Part shown: piece by piece, positions 36,709 through 47,158 of the stretch | Layout: each line of letters starts with the position of its first letter | Position numbering within the stretch: position 1 is the first letter of the stretch | Assembly (NCBI RefSeq): GCF_900460535.1 | Contig: NZ_UHIL01000001.1 | Location: forward strand, 2,790,001-2,854,000 | DNA: 64,000 nucleotides | Reading direction: 5' to 3' | Source: Vibrio parahaemolyticus | GTDB taxonomy: Bacteria; Pseudomonadota; Gammaproteobacteria; Enterobacterales; Vibrionaceae | Translations under genes and position numbers: made by a program | The notes under the pieces: model-generated | Told to the model about the DNA's origin: nothing | Databases searched by the model: none | What the model saw: the letters and a program-made list of their open reading frames with translations, nothing else

Positions 36709-39217
36709 TATTCAATTGTCTTTTCGTTTTCGTTGTCGCTACGTGGTTTGCCGGGTCATCTGGCCAAACGTGTTTTGGGTAGCGCCCTTTCATCTCTTTT
36801 TGAACGTCTTTGTAGCTTCCATTCCAGAAAGCCGCCAAGTCTGACGTCACTTGCAGTGGACGTTGTGCGGGAGAAAGTAGTTCAAGCACCAAACGCTTGC
36901 GGCCAAGGGCCACCGTTGGCGACGTACTTTCCCCAAACACTTCTTGCATTCGCACTGACAATACGGGCTCATGCCCATGTTGATAGCGAATGCGCTTTTT
37001 AGTCCCAGTCGGTAACTGATAATGTTCTGGCAACCATTCATCCAAGTGTTGATTGAGTGGCCAGCCTAATCGAGCATTAAGCGCTTCGACCAAGTTTATC
37101 TTGCTCAGATCTTTCACCGAAGCGACCGACGTCATGTACGGTTCTAACCATTCTTCTAATGAATCCAACAAACTGGCTTCATCAAACATTGGCCATGCTT
37201 GCTCAGGTAACCAATCCACCGCACAGCGAATACGTTCAAGCAGGCTTTCCGCTGCCGGCGTCCAGTTTAGACTGCTTAAGCCCTGACGGCGGACATAAGT
37301 GAGTAAAGCTTGTGTCATTTTTTCTTTACCCGGATTCGGTAATGACACCCTTTCAATCACCAATTGACCGAGTTTTCGTTGTTTCTCGGCCACTAAACGC
37401 CCTTTCTTTTCATCCCAATCCACTACTTCTTCAGTAGAAAATAGCGAATCAAAAGTCGTTTGCAATATATTGACGTCCAATTCACACGCTAAATGTATTT
37501 GGCTCGAATTGGAATGAGACCGCATCAGATCAATCGCGACCAAGTACTCACAGCCGCCTAACATATCGTCAGGACGACATTCTGCACCATGACCATTCGC
37601 TAGTGCAAAGCGACCAAATTGATTGGCGCGTTGCTGAGCGATCCTGTCGGGAAACGCGAAGCTCAACACCAACGGCAATACATCTTCATCCACTTCTCGA
37701 AGGCTAAACGTGGTATCGAGTTTATGCGCAAGAGATTGTGCGCGCTTCAATAACAACGATTTTTTCGGATGAGAACCGGACAACCAACGATGCAAGCTAT
37801 GTGCGATATTCGTTACATTACGCTCTGGCTCTTCAATTAGGGCGACCGCCGCCAAAGCGACATTTACCATCTTATCGCTGTGGGATTGCGATTTAATTAA
37901 CATCGCTGCCGCGCGAGGTTCTACGCCCAAGTCATGAGCCTGCTTTCCTTCCGCAGTCAGTTGTCCTTGCTCAGTAATAAGCCCTAATGAAAATAACAAC
38001 TGCTTAGCTTGTCGCAGCGCAGCAGCAGAAGGAATATCGAGCCATTTTAGCTCATGAATATCGGTCGTCCCCCAAAACGCCAGCTCCATTACCAAGCTCG
38101 CAAGATCGGAATGCAAAATCTCAGGTTGTGGCACTTGTGGCTGTTGCTTGAGTTGGCTTTCTGAATAGAGGCGAACGCAAATCCCCTCTTCAATCCGCCC
38201 AGCTCGACCAGCTCGCTGGATGGCTGACGATTGAGCAATACGCGTTTGTTCCAATCGTGTAAGGCCATTTTTCAAGTCAAAACGCGCAACACGCTCCAAA
38301 CCAGAATCCACCACAAGGCGAATACCTTCAATTGTCAGAGAGGTTTCCGCAATGTTGGTTGCCAATACGACTTTGCGCTTACCTTTTTCTGCAGGAGAGA
38401 TGGCTTTCTGTTGCTCAGTAAAGCTCAACTGACCATACAACGGGCATACTTCAACATCGTCCGGTAAGTGCGATAACCGCTCTTGCACTTGCTTAATGGC
38501 CGCCACACCGGGAAGAAACGCAAGCAGAGAGCCTGACTCTTTATTCATCAAACTCTCTATATTTTTTGCCATTACCGTTGGAAGATGATCGTTGGCAGTC
38601 AGCGGAGCATAGCGAGTTTCCACGGCAAAGCTGCGCCCTTCAGATTCAATATAACAAGCTTCCGGCAGTAAGGATTGCAACGCTTCTTGATCCAACGTTG
38701 CCGACATCACCACCAGCTTAAGATCGTCTCGCAATGCTTCTTGAACTTCCAAGCTAAGCGCCAAAGCCGTATCGGCATGAATACTGCGCTCATGGAACTC
38801 ATCAAAAATCAGCAAATCGACGCCATCTAGCTCAGGGTCATTTTGGATCATGCGAGTCATGACCCCTTCAGTCACAATTTCTAACTGAGTAAAAGCACTT
38901 ACCTTTGTCTCGCCACGAACGCGATACCCCACTCGCTGGCCAACTTGCTCGCCAAGTTGCTCGGCCAAATATCTCGCGATATTGCGCGCGGCTAATCGTC
39001 TTGGTTCAAGCATGATGACTTTCCCAGTCACCACTTGGTTCTGGATAAGTTGTAAAGGGAAGTACGTCGATTTACCCGCACCAGGCGCGGCTTTTAAAAT
39101 AACCTGATGTTGATGTTTGACCGCCGTAAGTAGCTGGGGCATCACGGCTTCAATCGGCAATTGTGACAAAGGAAATACCTTGTGGTGTAATGGTGGCAAC
39201 ATTGTACATAAAAACAT
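36701..39217 (-). CDS. hrpB: ATP-dependent RNA helicase HrpB
   Basis: This DEAH-box helicase of unknown physiological role is widespread in proteobacteria. The 838 residues include Walker A APGAGKST, the DEFHERS box, SAT motif at VVMSATLD and motif [10 protein letters not shown], followed by HA2 and HrpB_C domains. The 5' end is uncertain: the annotated ATG (39217) has little space for a ribosome site, and an in-frame ATG five codons later (39202, MLPPLHHK) is as plausible. The gene is divergent from sfsA with only 18-33 bp between starts, so the promoters must lie inside the opposite gene's 5' end. It overlaps mrcB by 8 bp at the 3' end. Confidence 0.93.
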   Translation of the reverse strand: MFLCTMLPPLHHKVFPLSQLPIEAVMPQLLTAVKHQHQVILKAAPGAGKSTYFPLQLIQNQVVTGKVIMLEPRRLAARNIARYLAEQLGEQVGQRVGYRVRGETKVSAFTQLEIVTEGVMTRMIQNDPELDGVDLLIFDEFHERSIHADTALALSLEVQEALRDDLKLVVMSATLDQEALQSLLPEACYIESEGRSFAVETRYAPLTANDHLPTVMAKNIESLMNKESGSLLAFLPGVAAIKQVQERLSHLPDDVEVCPLYGQLSFTEQQKAISPAEKGKRKVVLATNIAETSLTIEGIRLVVDSGLERVARFDLKNGLTRLEQTRIAQSSAIQRAGRAGRIEEGICVRLYSESQLKQQPQVPQPEILHSDLASLVMELAFWGTTDIHELKWLDIPSAAALRQAKQLLFSLGLITEQGQLTAEGKQAHDLGVEPRAAAMLIKSQSHSDKMVNVALAAVALIEEPERNVTNIAHSLHRWLSGSHPKKSLLLKRAQSLAHKLDTTFSLREVDEDVLPLVLSFAFPDRIAQQRANQFGRFALANGHGAECRPDDMLGGCEYLVAIDLMRSHSNSSQIHLACELDVNILQTTFDSLFSTEEVVDWDEKKGRLVAEKQRKLGQLVIERVSLPNPGKEKMTQALLTYVRRQGLSSLNWTPAAESLLERIRCAVDWLPEQAWPMFDEASLLDSLEEWLEPYMTSVASVKDLSKINLVEALNARLGWPLNQHLDEWLPEHYQLPTGTKKRIRYQHGHEPVLSVRMQEVFGESTSPTVALGRKRLVLELLSPAQRPLQVTSDLAAFWNGSYKDVQKEMKGRYPKHVWPDDPANHVATTKTKRQLNND

Positions 39218-39235
39218 TCCCGTCTAAATAAGCAA

Positions 39236-39952
39236 ATGCAATTCAAACCCGCTTTAGAGTCAGCCACTCTACTTAAACGCTACAAACGCTTCCTTGCTGA
39301 TATCGAATTTGATAATGGTGAGCTGCGCACCATCCACTGTGCGAACACCGGTGCGATGACAGGTTGCGCGACACCCGGTGATAAAGTTTGGTTTTCAACG
39401 TCCGACAACCCAAAACGCAAATACCCCAACAGCTGGGAGCTAAGTGAAACCGCGCAAGGGCATCGTATTTGTATCAATACTGCCCGCGCCAACCAATTAG
39501 CCGTTGAGGCTATTGAAAATAATGTCATTTCAGAGCTTTGCGGATATGACACACTTCAAACTGAAGTGAAATATGGCAATGAAAATAGTCGAATTGATAT
39601 CTTGCTCAGCGCAAGCGACAAGCCAAAGTGCTATATAGAAGTGAAAAGCGTCACTCTTCTTGATGAGACAGGCTCAGCTGGACAAGGATACTTCCCAGAT
39701 GCCCTCACGACTCGTGGTCAAAAGCACCTGAGAGAGCTCACAGAAATGGCACAAAATGGAAGTAGAGCCATACTTTTATTCACTGTTTTACATTCAGGTA
39801 TTGAAAAAGTATCCGCGGCACACCATATAGACGCGAAATATTCACTATTACTCAAACAAGCACAAGACGCCGGAGTAGAAGTTCTCTGCTATAAAGCCGA
39901 ACTGAGCAATACTGAAATGAAGCTAATTTCCGCTATTGATTTTATCAATTAA
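39236..39952 (+). CDS. sfsA: Sugar fermentation stimulation protein homolog SfsA
   Basis: SfsA proteins are 230-240-residue DNA-binding or nuclease-like proteins first noted for stimulating maltose metabolism in E. coli; their real role is unclear. The 238 residues show the usual N-terminal OB-like portion ([17 protein letters not shown]) and a PD-(D/E)XK-like core with RIDILL and [10 protein letters not shown], followed by FPDALTTRG. Those acidic and lysine residues would be the metal-binding nuclease centre. It precedes dksA as in E. coli and many relatives. Confidence 0.93.
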   Translation: MQFKPALESATLLKRYKRFLADIEFDNGELRTIHCANTGAMTGCATPGDKVWFSTSDNPKRKYPNSWELSETAQGHRICINTARANQLAVEAIENNVISELCGYDTLQTEVKYGNENSRIDILLSASDKPKCYIEVKSVTLLDETGSAGQGYFPDALTTRGQKHLRELTEMAQNGSRAILLFTVLHSGIEKVSAAHHIDAKYSLLLKQAQDAGVEVLCYKAELSNTEMKLISAIDFIN

Positions 39953-40088
39953 GAGAAAAAATGATGTCGTCTTCACATTGACGACAACTTTGCGATTCAG
40001 TGTTTGCTTGCACCGCCTCTTTTTGCTATAGATACCCGCCTTAAATTGACTGCGTAGCAGTTGACTAGGTGTAAGTAGGAGATGCTGT

Positions 40089-40535
40089 ATGCCAGAAGCA
40101 AAGAAGAAAACGATCGGCATCCTAGCCATTGCCGGCGTGGAGCCATATCAGGAGAAGCCTGGTGAAGAATACATGTCACCAGCGCAGGTTGAACACTTTA
40201 CGAAAATCTTAACAGCTTGGCGTGACCAACTACGAGCTGAAGTAGATCGTACCGTTCACCACATGCAGGACGAAGCAGCAAACTTCCCAGATCCAGTTGA
40301 CCGCGCCTCTCAAGAGGAAGAGTTCAGCCTAGAACTGCGTAATCGTGACCGTGAGCGCCGTTTGATCAAGAAGATTGAAAAAACATTAGACAAAATCAAA
40401 GAAGATGATTTTGGTTTCTGTGAGTCTTGTGGCGTTGAGATTGGCGTTCGTCGCCTTGAAGCACGTCCAACTGCAGACCTTTGTATTGACTGTAAAACAC
40501 TTGCAGAAATCAAAGAGAAGCAGATGCAAGGTTAA
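40089..40535 (+). CDS. dksA: RNA polymerase-binding transcription factor DksA
   Basis: DksA binds the RNA polymerase secondary channel and, with ppGpp, adjusts promoters in the stringent response. The 148 residues contain the long coiled coil with the tip motif DPVDRAS (Asp68 and Asp71) and a zinc finger with Cys111, Cys114, Cys132 and Cys135. All four cysteines are present, so it is the zinc-containing form. A GTAGGAG-like ribosome site precedes the ATG. A good terminator follows, so dksA can be expressed apart from gluQ. Confidence 0.97.
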   Translation: MPEAKKKTIGILAIAGVEPYQEKPGEEYMSPAQVEHFTKILTAWRDQLRAEVDRTVHHMQDEAANFPDPVDRASQEEEFSLELRNRDRERRLIKKIEKTLDKIKEDDFGFCESCGVEIGVRRLEARPTADLCIDCKTLAEIKEKQMQG

Positions 40536-40556
40536 TCACCACGCATTTGATTACTG

Positions 40557-40580
40557 AAGGGAGCTAAGGCTCCCTTTTTG
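40557..40580 (+). terminator. dksA terminator
   Basis: AAGGGAGC and GCTCCCTT form an 8-bp stem with a TAAG loop, then TTTGTTTT. Clear intrinsic terminator. Confidence 0.85.
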
Positions 40581-40727
40581 TTTTGGCTAATATCAGTCCC
40601 GTAAGCGCTCAGAACCACAAACACTCACCGCAGGCAAAACGTTATTGCCACTTCGTGTTTACAAAACCTAGCTGAAGCGTTACTTACGATGACTAAACTG
40701 TACATCTAATAAATTCGAGATACACCC

Positions 40728-41612
40728 ATGGCACGCTACGTAGGTCGATTTGCCCCATCCCCTTCTGGCCCATTACACTTTGGCTCATTGATTGCTGCGC
40801 TTGGCAGTTATTTTCAAGCCAAAGCAAACAACGGAATTTGGTTAGTACGCATTGAAGATCTTGATCCACCAAGAGAAATGCCCGGCGCTTCGCAACTGAT
40901 TCTAGAAGCGCTTAAAGCTTACCAGTTGCATTGGGATGGAGAAGTGGTGTATCAAAGCGAGCGTCATGACCTTTACCAAGCACAGATCGATGCTTGGCTC
41001 GACAACGGTGACGCCTATTATTGCCAATGCACTCGCAAGCAAATTAAAGAGCACGGTGGCTTTTATCCGGGAACTTGCCGAGATAAAAACTTGAAAGAAG
41101 GCGCGATTCGCCTAAAAATGACCAAACCCGTCGCCCGCTTCCTCGATCAGAAACATGGAATGATTGAGATTCCAGAGCAATTGGTTAATGAAGATTTCAT
41201 TATTAAACGTCGAGATGGATTATTTGCTTACAATCTTGCGGTAGTATTGGACGACATCGACCAAGGGGTTACTGAAGTGGTTCGAGGTGCAGACCTGATT
41301 GAACCAACAGGACGCCAAATCAGTTTGTACCAAATCCTTGGACAACCTGAAGTTAGCTACTTGCATTTACCATTGGCGATGGATGACAACGGCAACAAAT
41401 TGTCGAAACAAAATCACGCGACAGCTATTGATATCGAAAACCCTAAGCCAGCTTTATTGCATGCCATGACGTTTTTAGGCTTTGATGTGCCTGAAGAAAT
41501 AAAAGCCGCCAGCATGAACGAAATGCTTCGTTGGGGCTGCGAAAATTGGCGCTTAGAACAACTGCCATCAGAGATCGAGATCACACCGCGATTCTCAAAT
41601 GGCACTGTGTAG
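40728..41612 (+). CDS. gluQ: Glutamyl-Q tRNA(Asp) synthetase
   Basis: GluQ is a truncated GluRS paralogue that attaches glutamate to the queuosine base in tRNA(Asp). The 294 residues hold only the catalytic fold: an HIGH-like HFGS motif in FAPSPSGPLHFGSL and a KMSKS-like KLSKQNH, with the zinc-type cysteines YYCQC...C at about 97-117. The anticodon-binding domain of GluRS is absent, as expected. It lies between dksA and pcnB, the usual gamma-proteobacterial order. No unusual feature is seen. Confidence 0.95.
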   Translation: MARYVGRFAPSPSGPLHFGSLIAALGSYFQAKANNGIWLVRIEDLDPPREMPGASQLILEALKAYQLHWDGEVVYQSERHDLYQAQIDAWLDNGDAYYCQCTRKQIKEHGGFYPGTCRDKNLKEGAIRLKMTKPVARFLDQKHGMIEIPEQLVNEDFIIKRRDGLFAYNLAVVLDDIDQGVTEVVRGADLIEPTGRQISLYQILGQPEVSYLHLPLAMDDNGNKLSKQNHATAIDIENPKPALLHAMTFLGFDVPEEIKAASMNEMLRWGCENWRLEQLPSEIEITPRFSNGTV

Positions 41613-41693
41613 GCTATCATTAGCCGCAAAATCAGCCCTAGAGGCGCAGATAACTAACCAAAGCAAGATTGGATTAAACCCAGTTATTGCCAG

Positions 41694-43061
41694 ATGCACA
41701 TGAATACAAACGACTATACACCAAGCGAACCTGCCACAGTTCCAGAGCTCGCTCTCAATGTAATAACTCGTGAAGAGCACAACATTTCGCGTAAGCAGAT
41801 CAGTGACAACGCACTGAAAGTGCTGTACCGACTAAACGGTGCTGGTTTCGATGCTTTTCTTGTGGGTGGCGGGGTTCGAGACTTACTGCTTGGACAAAAA
41901 CCGAAAGACTTTGATATTGCGACCAACGCAACGCCAGAACAGATCAAGCAGCTATTTAGAAACTGCCGCTTGATTGGCCGACGCTTCCGTCTGGCACACA
42001 TTATGTTTGGCCGAGACATCATCGAAGTGGCGACATTCCGCGGTCACCATCAAGAGCAAAAGAACAAAAACATCTCTCAGCAATCTAAAGAAGGTATGCT
42101 GCTACGCGATAACGTGTACGGCACCATTGATGAAGACGCTGAGCGCCGTGACTTTACGATCAACTCGATGTACTACAACATCGCTGATTACTCGATCCAC
42201 GACTACGCGCGCGGTATCGAAGATTTAGAAGATCGTCTGATTCGTCTGATTGGCGATCCAGAAACACGCTACCGTGAAGACCCAGTGCGCATGCTGCGTG
42301 CGGTTCGCTTTGCCGTGAAACTGGACTTTGATATTGAAGAAGACACCGCAGCACCAATCGAAGAGATGGCGCCGCTACTGCGTGAAATTCCTTCCGCTCG
42401 TCTTTTCGAAGAGTCACTCAAACTCTTGCAGTCAGGCCATGGTCTAGAGACATACCACCTGCTACGTGAATACAACTTATTCCAACAGCTGTTCCCAGCC
42501 ATTTCGGAGCACTTCACAGAAGACTACTCGTCGCATACTGAACAAATGCTCGATCTTGTGTTGGATTCCACAGACATGCGTATTGAAGATGGCAAGCGCA
42601 TTAACCCAGCATTTATGTTTGCTGCGATGCTGTGGTACCCGCTGTGTGCACTAGCAGACAAACTCATGGATCAGCATAACTTGTGTCATTACGACGCGAT
42701 CATGGAAGCGAGCAACATCATTCTTGATGATCAAGTTCGCACCATCGCAATTCCACGTCGCCATACTGCGACCATCCGTGAGATTTGGCAGCTGCAATTG
42801 CGCCTTCCACGACGCAATGGCAAACGTGCGTTCCGCCTAATGGAACTCAACAAATTTAGAGCTGGCTTTGATTTTCTTGAAATGCGCGGTGAAATTGAGG
42901 GTGGCGACACTCTGAAGCTTGCTAAGTGGTGGGAAACTTTCCAAAATGCAGGCCGAGAAATGCGCCAAGCGATGGCCGCAGACCTAGATGGTCAAGCACC
43001 AAAATCGGGCCAACGTCGCCGCAAAACCTTTCGCAAGAAAAAGAGTAAGCCGAAATCATGA
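41694..43061 (+). CDS. pcnB: Poly(A) polymerase I
   Basis: PcnB adds poly(A) tails to RNA 3' ends and so promotes decay. The 455 residues contain the nucleotidyltransferase core GGGVRDLLLG with catalytic Asp residues in KDFDIAT, the RRDFTINSMYY motif, the RLIGDPETRYREDPVRMLRA-like signature split around residues 180-202, and a strongly basic tail (RRRKTFRKKKSKPKS). The start is uncertain: no good ribosome site precedes ATG 41694, the frame is open upstream to 41658, and the E. coli gene uses a rare AUU start. folK overlaps its end by 4 bp (ATGA). Confidence 0.94.
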   Translation: MHMNTNDYTPSEPATVPELALNVITREEHNISRKQISDNALKVLYRLNGAGFDAFLVGGGVRDLLLGQKPKDFDIATNATPEQIKQLFRNCRLIGRRFRLAHIMFGRDIIEVATFRGHHQEQKNKNISQQSKEGMLLRDNVYGTIDEDAERRDFTINSMYYNIADYSIHDYARGIEDLEDRLIRLIGDPETRYREDPVRMLRAVRFAVKLDFDIEEDTAAPIEEMAPLLREIPSARLFEESLKLLQSGHGLETYHLLREYNLFQQLFPAISEHFTEDYSSHTEQMLDLVLDSTDMRIEDGKRINPAFMFAAMLWYPLCALADKLMDQHNLCHYDAIMEASNIILDDQVRTIAIPRRHTATIREIWQLQLRLPRRNGKRAFRLMELNKFRAGFDFLEMRGEIEGGDTLKLAKWWETFQNAGREMRQAMAADLDGQAPKSGQRRRKTFRKKKSKPKS

Positions 43062-43543
43062 TCACAGCGTACATTGCGGTAGGCAGTAACTTGGCTGATC
43101 CTGTCAGCCAAGCTCAGCAAGCGATTGAGGCTCTAAAAACGTTACCAAACTCTGAGTTTGTACAAGCGTCTTCGCTATACAGCAGCACGCCTATGGGGCC
43201 ACAAAATCAGCCGGATTACATCAATGCGGTTGTGGCGATCAAAACAAATTTGACGCCTCTTGAGCTACTTGATTGCACTCAAGCAATTGAGCAAGAGCAA
43301 GGGCGTGTCCGAAAAGACGAACGTTGGGGACCAAGAACCTTGGATCTTGATATCGTTCTTTACGGCAATGAGGTGATTAATTCCGAAAGACTTATTGTTC
43401 CTCATTACGGAATGCGAGAGCGCGAATTCGTACTCTACCCTCTTGCGGAAATTGCACCAAGTTTACAACTCCCTGATGGGACCGAGGTCTCTGAACTACT
43501 GGAACAAGTAGATAGAAACGGCCTCAGAATTTGGCAGTCATAG
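43058..43543 (+). CDS. folK: 2-amino-4-hydroxy-6-hydroxymethyldihydropteridine pyrophosphokinase
   Basis: HPPK transfers pyrophosphate from ATP to 6-hydroxymethyl-7,8-dihydropterin in folate synthesis. The 161-residue length is typical. The start AYIAVGSNLADP, the pterin-proximal SSLYSSTPMGPQNQPDYINAV stretch (about 39-60) and the signature RWGPRTLDLDIVLYG are all present, including the metal-binding Asp pair in LDLD. The start codon overlaps the pcnB stop as ATGA, implying translational coupling. Confidence 0.96.
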   Translation: MITAYIAVGSNLADPVSQAQQAIEALKTLPNSEFVQASSLYSSTPMGPQNQPDYINAVVAIKTNLTPLELLDCTQAIEQEQGRVRKDERWGPRTLDLDIVLYGNEVINSERLIVPHYGMREREFVLYPLAEIAPSLQLPDGTEVSELLEQVDRNGLRIWQS

Positions 43544-43567
43544 CCAGCTCCTAGTAAGGATAAAACA

Positions 43568-44362
43568 ATGAAAAAGATGACCATCAACGACCTTATCAAG
43601 TGGAAGCAAGAAGGTCGTAAATTTGCTACTTCAACCGCTTACGATGCGAGCTTTGCACAACTTTTTGAAAGCCAAGAAATGCCCGTTCTTTTAGTTGGTG
43701 ATTCACTTGGTATGGTATTGCAAGGTGAAAACGATACGCTACCAGTAACGGTAGACGACATCGTGTACCACACTCGCTGTGTGCGTGCTGGCAGCCCGAA
43801 TTGCTTGCTAATGGCCGATATGCCATTCATGAGCTACGCAACACCAGAGCAAGCGTGTGAGAACGCGGCAAAATTGATGCGCGCAGGCGCAAACATGGTA
43901 AAAATCGAAGGCGGCGACTGGCTAGTTGATACCGTTAAGATGCTTACTGAACGAGCAGTGCCAGTCTGTGCTCACCTTGGTTTAACCCCTCAGTCTGTTA
44001 ACATTTTTGGTGGTTACAAAATCCAAGGTCGCGATCAAGAAAAAGCGGATCGCATGGTAAAAGATGCGTTAGCGCTACAAGAAGCAGGCGCTCAAATCGT
44101 CCTACTAGAATGTGTGCCTGCTGAACTGGCAGAGCGCATTACTAAAGTACTCGACGTGCCAGTCATCGGTATCGGTGCGGGCAACGTAACGGATGGTCAG
44201 ATTCTTGTAATGCATGATATGTTCGGCATCTCTGCCAACTACATGCCTAAATTCTCCAAAAACTTCCTTGCTGAAACAGGTGATATGCGCAAAGCCGTTG
44301 CAAAATACATTGAAGATGTAGCAAACGGTGTATTCCCAGACGACGCTCATACCATTGCCTAG
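43568..44362 (+). CDS. panB: 3-methyl-2-oxobutanoate hydroxymethyltransferase
   Basis: PanB makes ketopantoate from 2-oxoisovalerate and methylene-tetrahydrofolate, the first step of pantothenate synthesis. The 264 residues contain the Mg-binding [23 protein letters not shown] and [14 protein letters not shown] motifs of the TIM-barrel family. An AAGGATAA ribosome site precedes ATG, and panC follows after 11 bp. Folate-requiring chemistry next to folK is a common arrangement in vibrios and enterics. Confidence 0.97.
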   Translation: MKKMTINDLIKWKQEGRKFATSTAYDASFAQLFESQEMPVLLVGDSLGMVLQGENDTLPVTVDDIVYHTRCVRAGSPNCLLMADMPFMSYATPEQACENAAKLMRAGANMVKIEGGDWLVDTVKMLTERAVPVCAHLGLTPQSVNIFGGYKIQGRDQEKADRMVKDALALQEAGAQIVLLECVPAELAERITKVLDVPVIGIGAGNVTDGQILVMHDMFGISANYMPKFSKNFLAETGDMRKAVAKYIEDVANGVFPDDAHTIA

Positions 44363-44373
44363 AGGATAAAAGC

Positions 44374-45279
44374 ATGCAAACTTTTGCGGAAATCTCAGCA
44401 GTTCGTGAACACCTTAAAACCTTTAAACGTGAAGGTCGTAAAATTGCCTTCGTCCCTACAATGGGCAACCTTCACGAAGGTCACTTAACTTTAGTGCGTA
44501 AAGCACGCGAATACGCTGATATCGTTGTCGTAAGCATCTTTGTAAACCCGATGCAATTTGATCGTGCAGACGATTTAAATAACTACCCACGTACGCTTGA
44601 AGAAGACTTAAGCAAGTTGACGGCAGAAGGCGTCGATGTGGTATTCACGCCAACTCCAGAAATCATCTACCCAGAAGGTCTGGATAAGCAAACCTTCGTC
44701 GATGTTCCTGGCCTCTCAACTATTCTAGAAGGCGCGTCTCGCCCAGGTCACTTCCGTGGCGTGACGACCATTGTGAATAAGCTATTTAACATCGTACAAC
44801 CGGATGTAGCATGCTTCGGCGAGAAGGACTTCCAACAACTTGCTGTTATCCGCAAGATGGTTGATGACCTAGCAATGGATATTGAAATCATTGGTGTACC
44901 AACCGTACGAGAGATGGACGGTTTAGCAATGAGTTCACGTAATGGCCTGCTGACATTGGATGAACGTCAACGTGCGCCAGTGCTTGCTCGTACAATGCGT
45001 TGGATCAGCAGTGCCATTCGTGGTGGCCGCGATGATTACGCATCCATCATTGAAGATGCAAATGATCAGCTACGCGCTGCCGGTCTTCATCCTGATGAGA
45101 TCTTCATTCGTGATGCTCGTACTCTGCAAGTGATCACACCAGAAACGACACAAGCTGTCATTCTGATGTCGGCATTCTTAGGTCAAGCTCGTCTTATCGA
45201 CAACCAAACCGTTGATATGGTTGTGGAATCGAAAGATGAAACAGAATCTAATGATGGCACCACAGCAAACGCTGAATAA
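44374..45279 (+). CDS. panC: Pantothenate synthetase
   Basis: PanC joins pantoate and beta-alanine with ATP hydrolysis to AMP. The 301 residues show the HIGH-like [12 protein letters not shown], the nucleotide region [15 protein letters not shown] and the KMSKS-like MSSRNGLL. The C-terminus has an acidic tail of about 20 residues ([17 protein letters not shown]) beyond the usual about 282-residue core; it looks like a disordered lineage extension. A terminator follows 20 nt after the stop. Confidence 0.96.
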   Translation: MQTFAEISAVREHLKTFKREGRKIAFVPTMGNLHEGHLTLVRKAREYADIVVVSIFVNPMQFDRADDLNNYPRTLEEDLSKLTAEGVDVVFTPTPEIIYPEGLDKQTFVDVPGLSTILEGASRPGHFRGVTTIVNKLFNIVQPDVACFGEKDFQQLAVIRKMVDDLAMDIEIIGVPTVREMDGLAMSSRNGLLTLDERQRAPVLARTMRWISSAIRGGRDDYASIIEDANDQLRAAGLHPDEIFIRDARTLQVITPETTQAVILMSAFLGQARLIDNQTVDMVVESKDETESNDGTTANAE

Positions 45280-45295
45280 GCCAAACGCTCAAAAG

Positions 45296-45326
45296 AAAAA
45301 GGTCGACCTTTTGTCGACCTTTTTTA
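45296..45326. terminator. Bidirectional terminator panC / lpxL-type gene
   Basis: AGGTCGAC and GTCGACCT form the core stem (45300-45320) with A- and T-rich flanks on both sides, serving panC and the convergent acyltransferase gene. Confidence 0.85.
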
Positions 45327-45330
45327 TGTT

Positions 45331-46272
45331 CTACGTATAGACGCAATCAAATCCTTCAGGACGTGTTTTAAACCGTTTGTGCAACCACATCCACGCAGGA
45401 ATATCGCGTCTTATCATTTTTTCGAGTTCTTGGTTCAAGATACTTGCCGCTTTCATCGCATTACGCTTTTCAAAATACTTACTGAGATCCTTCCCAATAT
45501 ACAACGTGTAGTGATGATTCCTGCTCACTGTGACACCTGATATGACCGCGCACTTTGTTGCGTCAATAAGCACACTAGACCCCACTGTGCTCGCAGCTTG
45601 TTCAACGGCAAAAAACGGTGCAAAAACAGAATGGCTGGCACCATAATCATGATCAGGTAAATACCAAAGTCGATGGCCATTTTTCAAAACTTTGAGCATT
45701 GATTTCACGTCTTTTCGATCGATCATTTGATGCCCAAAACGAGTTCGGCCTCGATGTTGAATAAATTCATAAGCAGGGTTTGAGTTTGGACGGTAAACAC
45801 CATAGCCTTTGGCAAATTGGCTGAAGATACGAGCGGTTATTTCCAAGTTCAAATGGTGACTACACACCACTAATACTCCGCGACCGTTCTTTTCCTCTGT
45901 GAGCAGACGATCTTTGCCAACAATAGAAGTTATGCGATTAATTCGCCAGTCTGGCCAAAACCAAGCGATACCAGTTTCGATGAGCGCCATTCCCGTGTAT
46001 TGAAAGTTTTTTCGTACCACATCCTTGCATTGCCAATCTGTGTAATCAGGAAAACATAGCTGAAGATTACGCAAAGCGATCTTGTATCGGCGCTTCATTA
46101 AATGCATCGCAACGCAACCGATGCTTCTACCTAAGATTCGTAAAACCACATACGGCAGTACATTAACAATGATTGCTAGAGATCCAAATGCCAGCCAAAC
46201 AGACCAATATTTGGGCTTGAGTAACTGATAGGAAAAAAGCGGCGGCGGGACAATATTCATAGGATCACTCAT
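45331..46272 (-). CDS. lpxL: Lipid A late acyltransferase (LpxL/LpxP family)
   Basis: The 313-residue protein is a Kdo2-lipid IVA secondary acyltransferase of the LpxL/LpxM/LpxP (HtrB) family. It acts on the cytoplasmic face of the inner membrane, adding a secondary acyl chain to lipid A. A membrane segment lies near 28-50. The catalytic HX4E motif is in SHHLNLE (about 138-144). Family blocks NLQLCFPDYTD, GIAWFWPDWRI, VYRPNSNPAYEF, LPDHDYGASHSVFAPFF and the C-terminal WLHKRFKTRPEG are conserved. Which acyl chain and position it uses cannot be read from sequence, so the lpxL symbol denotes the family. It lies between panC and yadHG, not next to other lipid A genes. Confidence 0.88.
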   Translation of the reverse strand: MSDPMNIVPPPLFSYQLLKPKYWSVWLAFGSLAIIVNVLPYVVLRILGRSIGCVAMHLMKRRYKIALRNLQLCFPDYTDWQCKDVVRKNFQYTGMALIETGIAWFWPDWRINRITSIVGKDRLLTEEKNGRGVLVVCSHHLNLEITARIFSQFAKGYGVYRPNSNPAYEFIQHRGRTRFGHQMIDRKDVKSMLKVLKNGHRLWYLPDHDYGASHSVFAPFFAVEQAASTVGSSVLIDATKCAVISGVTVSRNHHYTLYIGKDLSKYFEKRNAMKAASILNQELEKMIRRDIPAWMWLHKRFKTRPEGFDCVYT

Positions 46273-46343
46273 TTATTACAAATGATTGAAACCTATCATG
46301 ATAAAAACCGGAAGATTGTATGGGTATGTATTGTTGTGCATGC

Positions 46344-46372
46344 AAAAGAGCAGCGTAAATCGCTGCTCTTTT
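46344..46372 (-). terminator. Terminator after yadH
   Basis: AAAAGAGCAGCG and CGCTGCTCTTTT form a perfect stem with a TAAAT loop, 15 nt after the yadH stop on the minus strand. Confidence 0.85.
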
Positions 46373-46387
46373 CTTTATGAGCATGGC

Positions 46388-47158
46388 TTAGCTTCGTAGC
46401 CCAATCCCTTTTGTTACCAAGTAGTGGGCAATGGCGTACAGCACCACAACAAACACACCCAGTACACTAAATGAAGTCACGATACCGACATCCGATACGC
46501 CTAAAAATCCGTAACGGAATGCATTCACCATGTAAACAATTGGGTTGATTTTCGATACACCTTGCCAAAACTCAGGCAACAGGCTAATCGAATAAAACAC
46601 ACCGCCAAGATAGGTAAGCGGCGTTAAGACAAACGTAGGAATGATTGAGATGTCATCAAACGTCTTTGCGTAAACCGCATTGATCAATCCACCAAGAGCA
46701 AACACCACCGACGTCATAAATACCGTCGCCACAATAATGCCCCAGTGCTCAACCTGTAGATCTACAAACAGCAGCGACACGCACGTCACAATAGCACCAA
46801 CCAGCAAGCCACGGGTTACACCACCCATGACATAACCTGCGATGATGACGTAGTTTGGCACAGGTGCAACCAACAACTCTTCAATGTTCTTTTGCAGTTT
46901 TGCACTAAAGAATGAAGACGCGACATTTGAATATGAGTTGGTGATCACCGACATCATGATCAAACCCGGCACGATGTATTCCATATAGCTAAATCCGCTC
47001 ATTTCACCAATTCGAGAACCGATCAGATTACCAAAGATGATGAAATACAGCGTCATTGTAATCGCTGGTGGTACCAAGGTTTGCACCCAAATACGCGAGA
47101 AGCGCGTCACCTCTTTACCCAGCAAACTACGAAATGCTGTCCAATACAGTTGGTACAT
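46388..47158 (-). CDS. yadH: ABC-2 type exporter permease (YadH family)
   Basis: The 256-residue inner-membrane protein has about six hydrophobic segments and the ABC-2 permease signature around residues 190-225 (LTPLTYLGGVFYS...WQGVSKINPIVYMVNAFR). It begins directly after the ATPase gene (TAA-ATG with no gap), so the two form one exporter. YadGH substrates are not established; the family also includes polysaccharide, lipid and drug exporters. The position beside a lipid A acyltransferase is suggestive but not proof of an envelope role. Confidence 0.9.
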   Translation of the reverse strand: MYQLYWTAFRSLLGKEVTRFSRIWVQTLVPPAITMTLYFIIFGNLIGSRIGEMSGFSYMEYIVPGLIMMSVITNSYSNVASSFFSAKLQKNIEELLVAPVPNYVIIAGYVMGGVTRGLLVGAIVTCVSLLFVDLQVEHWGIIVATVFMTSVVFALGGLINAVYAKTFDDISIIPTFVLTPLTYLGGVFYSISLLPEFWQGVSKINPIVYMVNAFRYGFLGVSDVGIVTSFSVLGVFVVVLYAIAHYLVTKGIGLRS

